Positions 5,758 through 5,791 of a DNA stretch of 5,791 nucleotides are shown one piece after another (position 1 is the first letter of the stretch; every line of letters starts with the position of its first letter). The notes beneath the pieces were generated by a model that was not told where the DNA came from, searched no databases, and saw only the letters and a program-made list of their open reading frames with translations. The DNA is taken from assembly GCA_900766865.1 (NCBI GenBank), contig CAAFXA010000498.1, forward strand, positions 1 to 5,791. Direction: 5' to 3'. This DNA comes from an uncultured Akkermansia sp. (lineage in GTDB: Bacteria > Verrucomicrobiota > Verrucomicrobiia > Verrucomicrobiales > Akkermansiaceae). A program made the position numbers and the translations under genes.

Positions 5758-5791
5758 CTTCAGAACCGGCATGCCGTCTGCGCCCTCATCG
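5731..5791 (-). CRISPR. First visible CRISPR repeat and partial spacer; array continues past the window
   Basis: One repeat of about 36 bases (near 5731-5767) starts 81 bases after the cas2 stop, and a partial sequence of about 24 bases (5768-5791) follows as a presumed spacer. Read on the minus strand the repeat begins GGTTCTGAAGT, identical to plus-strand 970-980 and hence complementary to the tracrRNA. It contains an internal GACTC-CACC-GAGTC hairpin and ends in TTATGGTATA, like other type II-C repeats. Only one copy is visible, so the exact boundaries and the array itself are inferred from position, anti-repeat match and embedded promoter. The anti-repeat match fixes crRNA synthesis as leftward, towards cas2. 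Confidence 0.8.

Overview
The window holds a compact type II-C CRISPR-Cas locus (tracrRNA, cas9, cas1, cas2 and the edge of a repeat array) beside a housekeeping gene, ilvN. The organism cannot be fixed from sequence alone. The divergent Cas9, the GC-rich hairpin repeats and the protein character suggest a host-associated Gram-negative, and I lean towards Verrucomicrobiota (Akkermansia-like). That is an impression, not a database result.

Layout. Positions 1-135 hold a GC-rich compound hairpin repeat that runs off the left edge. Positions 136-261 hold an imperfect palindrome and a strong intrinsic terminator for the leftward gene ilvN (262-765, minus), which encodes the regulatory subunit of acetolactate synthase. 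Positions 766-1134 contain no protein gene. They hold the ilvN leader, a minus-strand tracrRNA (about 981 down to 861) with its own promoter and terminator, an A6/T6 tract, and a divergent plus-strand promoter for cas9. Then follow cas9 (1135-4476), cas1 (4473-5375) and cas2 (5353-5649), tightly overlapping and so probably one operon. After an 81-base spacer with a 12-bp inverted repeat, one CRISPR repeat (about 5731-5767) and part of a spacer end the window.

How it works together. The first 11 bases of the repeat, read on the minus strand, are perfectly complementary to the 5' end of the predicted tracrRNA. This ties the array to the tracrRNA and Cas9 and fixes the array's transcription direction: leftward, towards cas2. 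Each repeat appears to carry a nearly complete sigma-70-type promoter (TTGACT, 17 bp, TATAAG with an extended TG). This fits crRNAs that start inside spacers, as described for Neisseria type II-C. Cas1 and Cas2 keep their expected key residues. No csn2 or cas4 lies between cas2 and the array, which fits subtype II-C.

Most unusual points. The Cas9 HNH motif reads A-H where well-studied Cas9s have D-H, at otherwise identical spacing to the two downstream Asn residues, so HNH cleavage may be altered. The recognition lobe has a cysteine cluster that could bind zinc. The tracrRNA and cas9 promoters are divergent around one shared A/T tract. The only obvious Shine-Dalgarno-like sequence of cas9 lies in a small hairpin.
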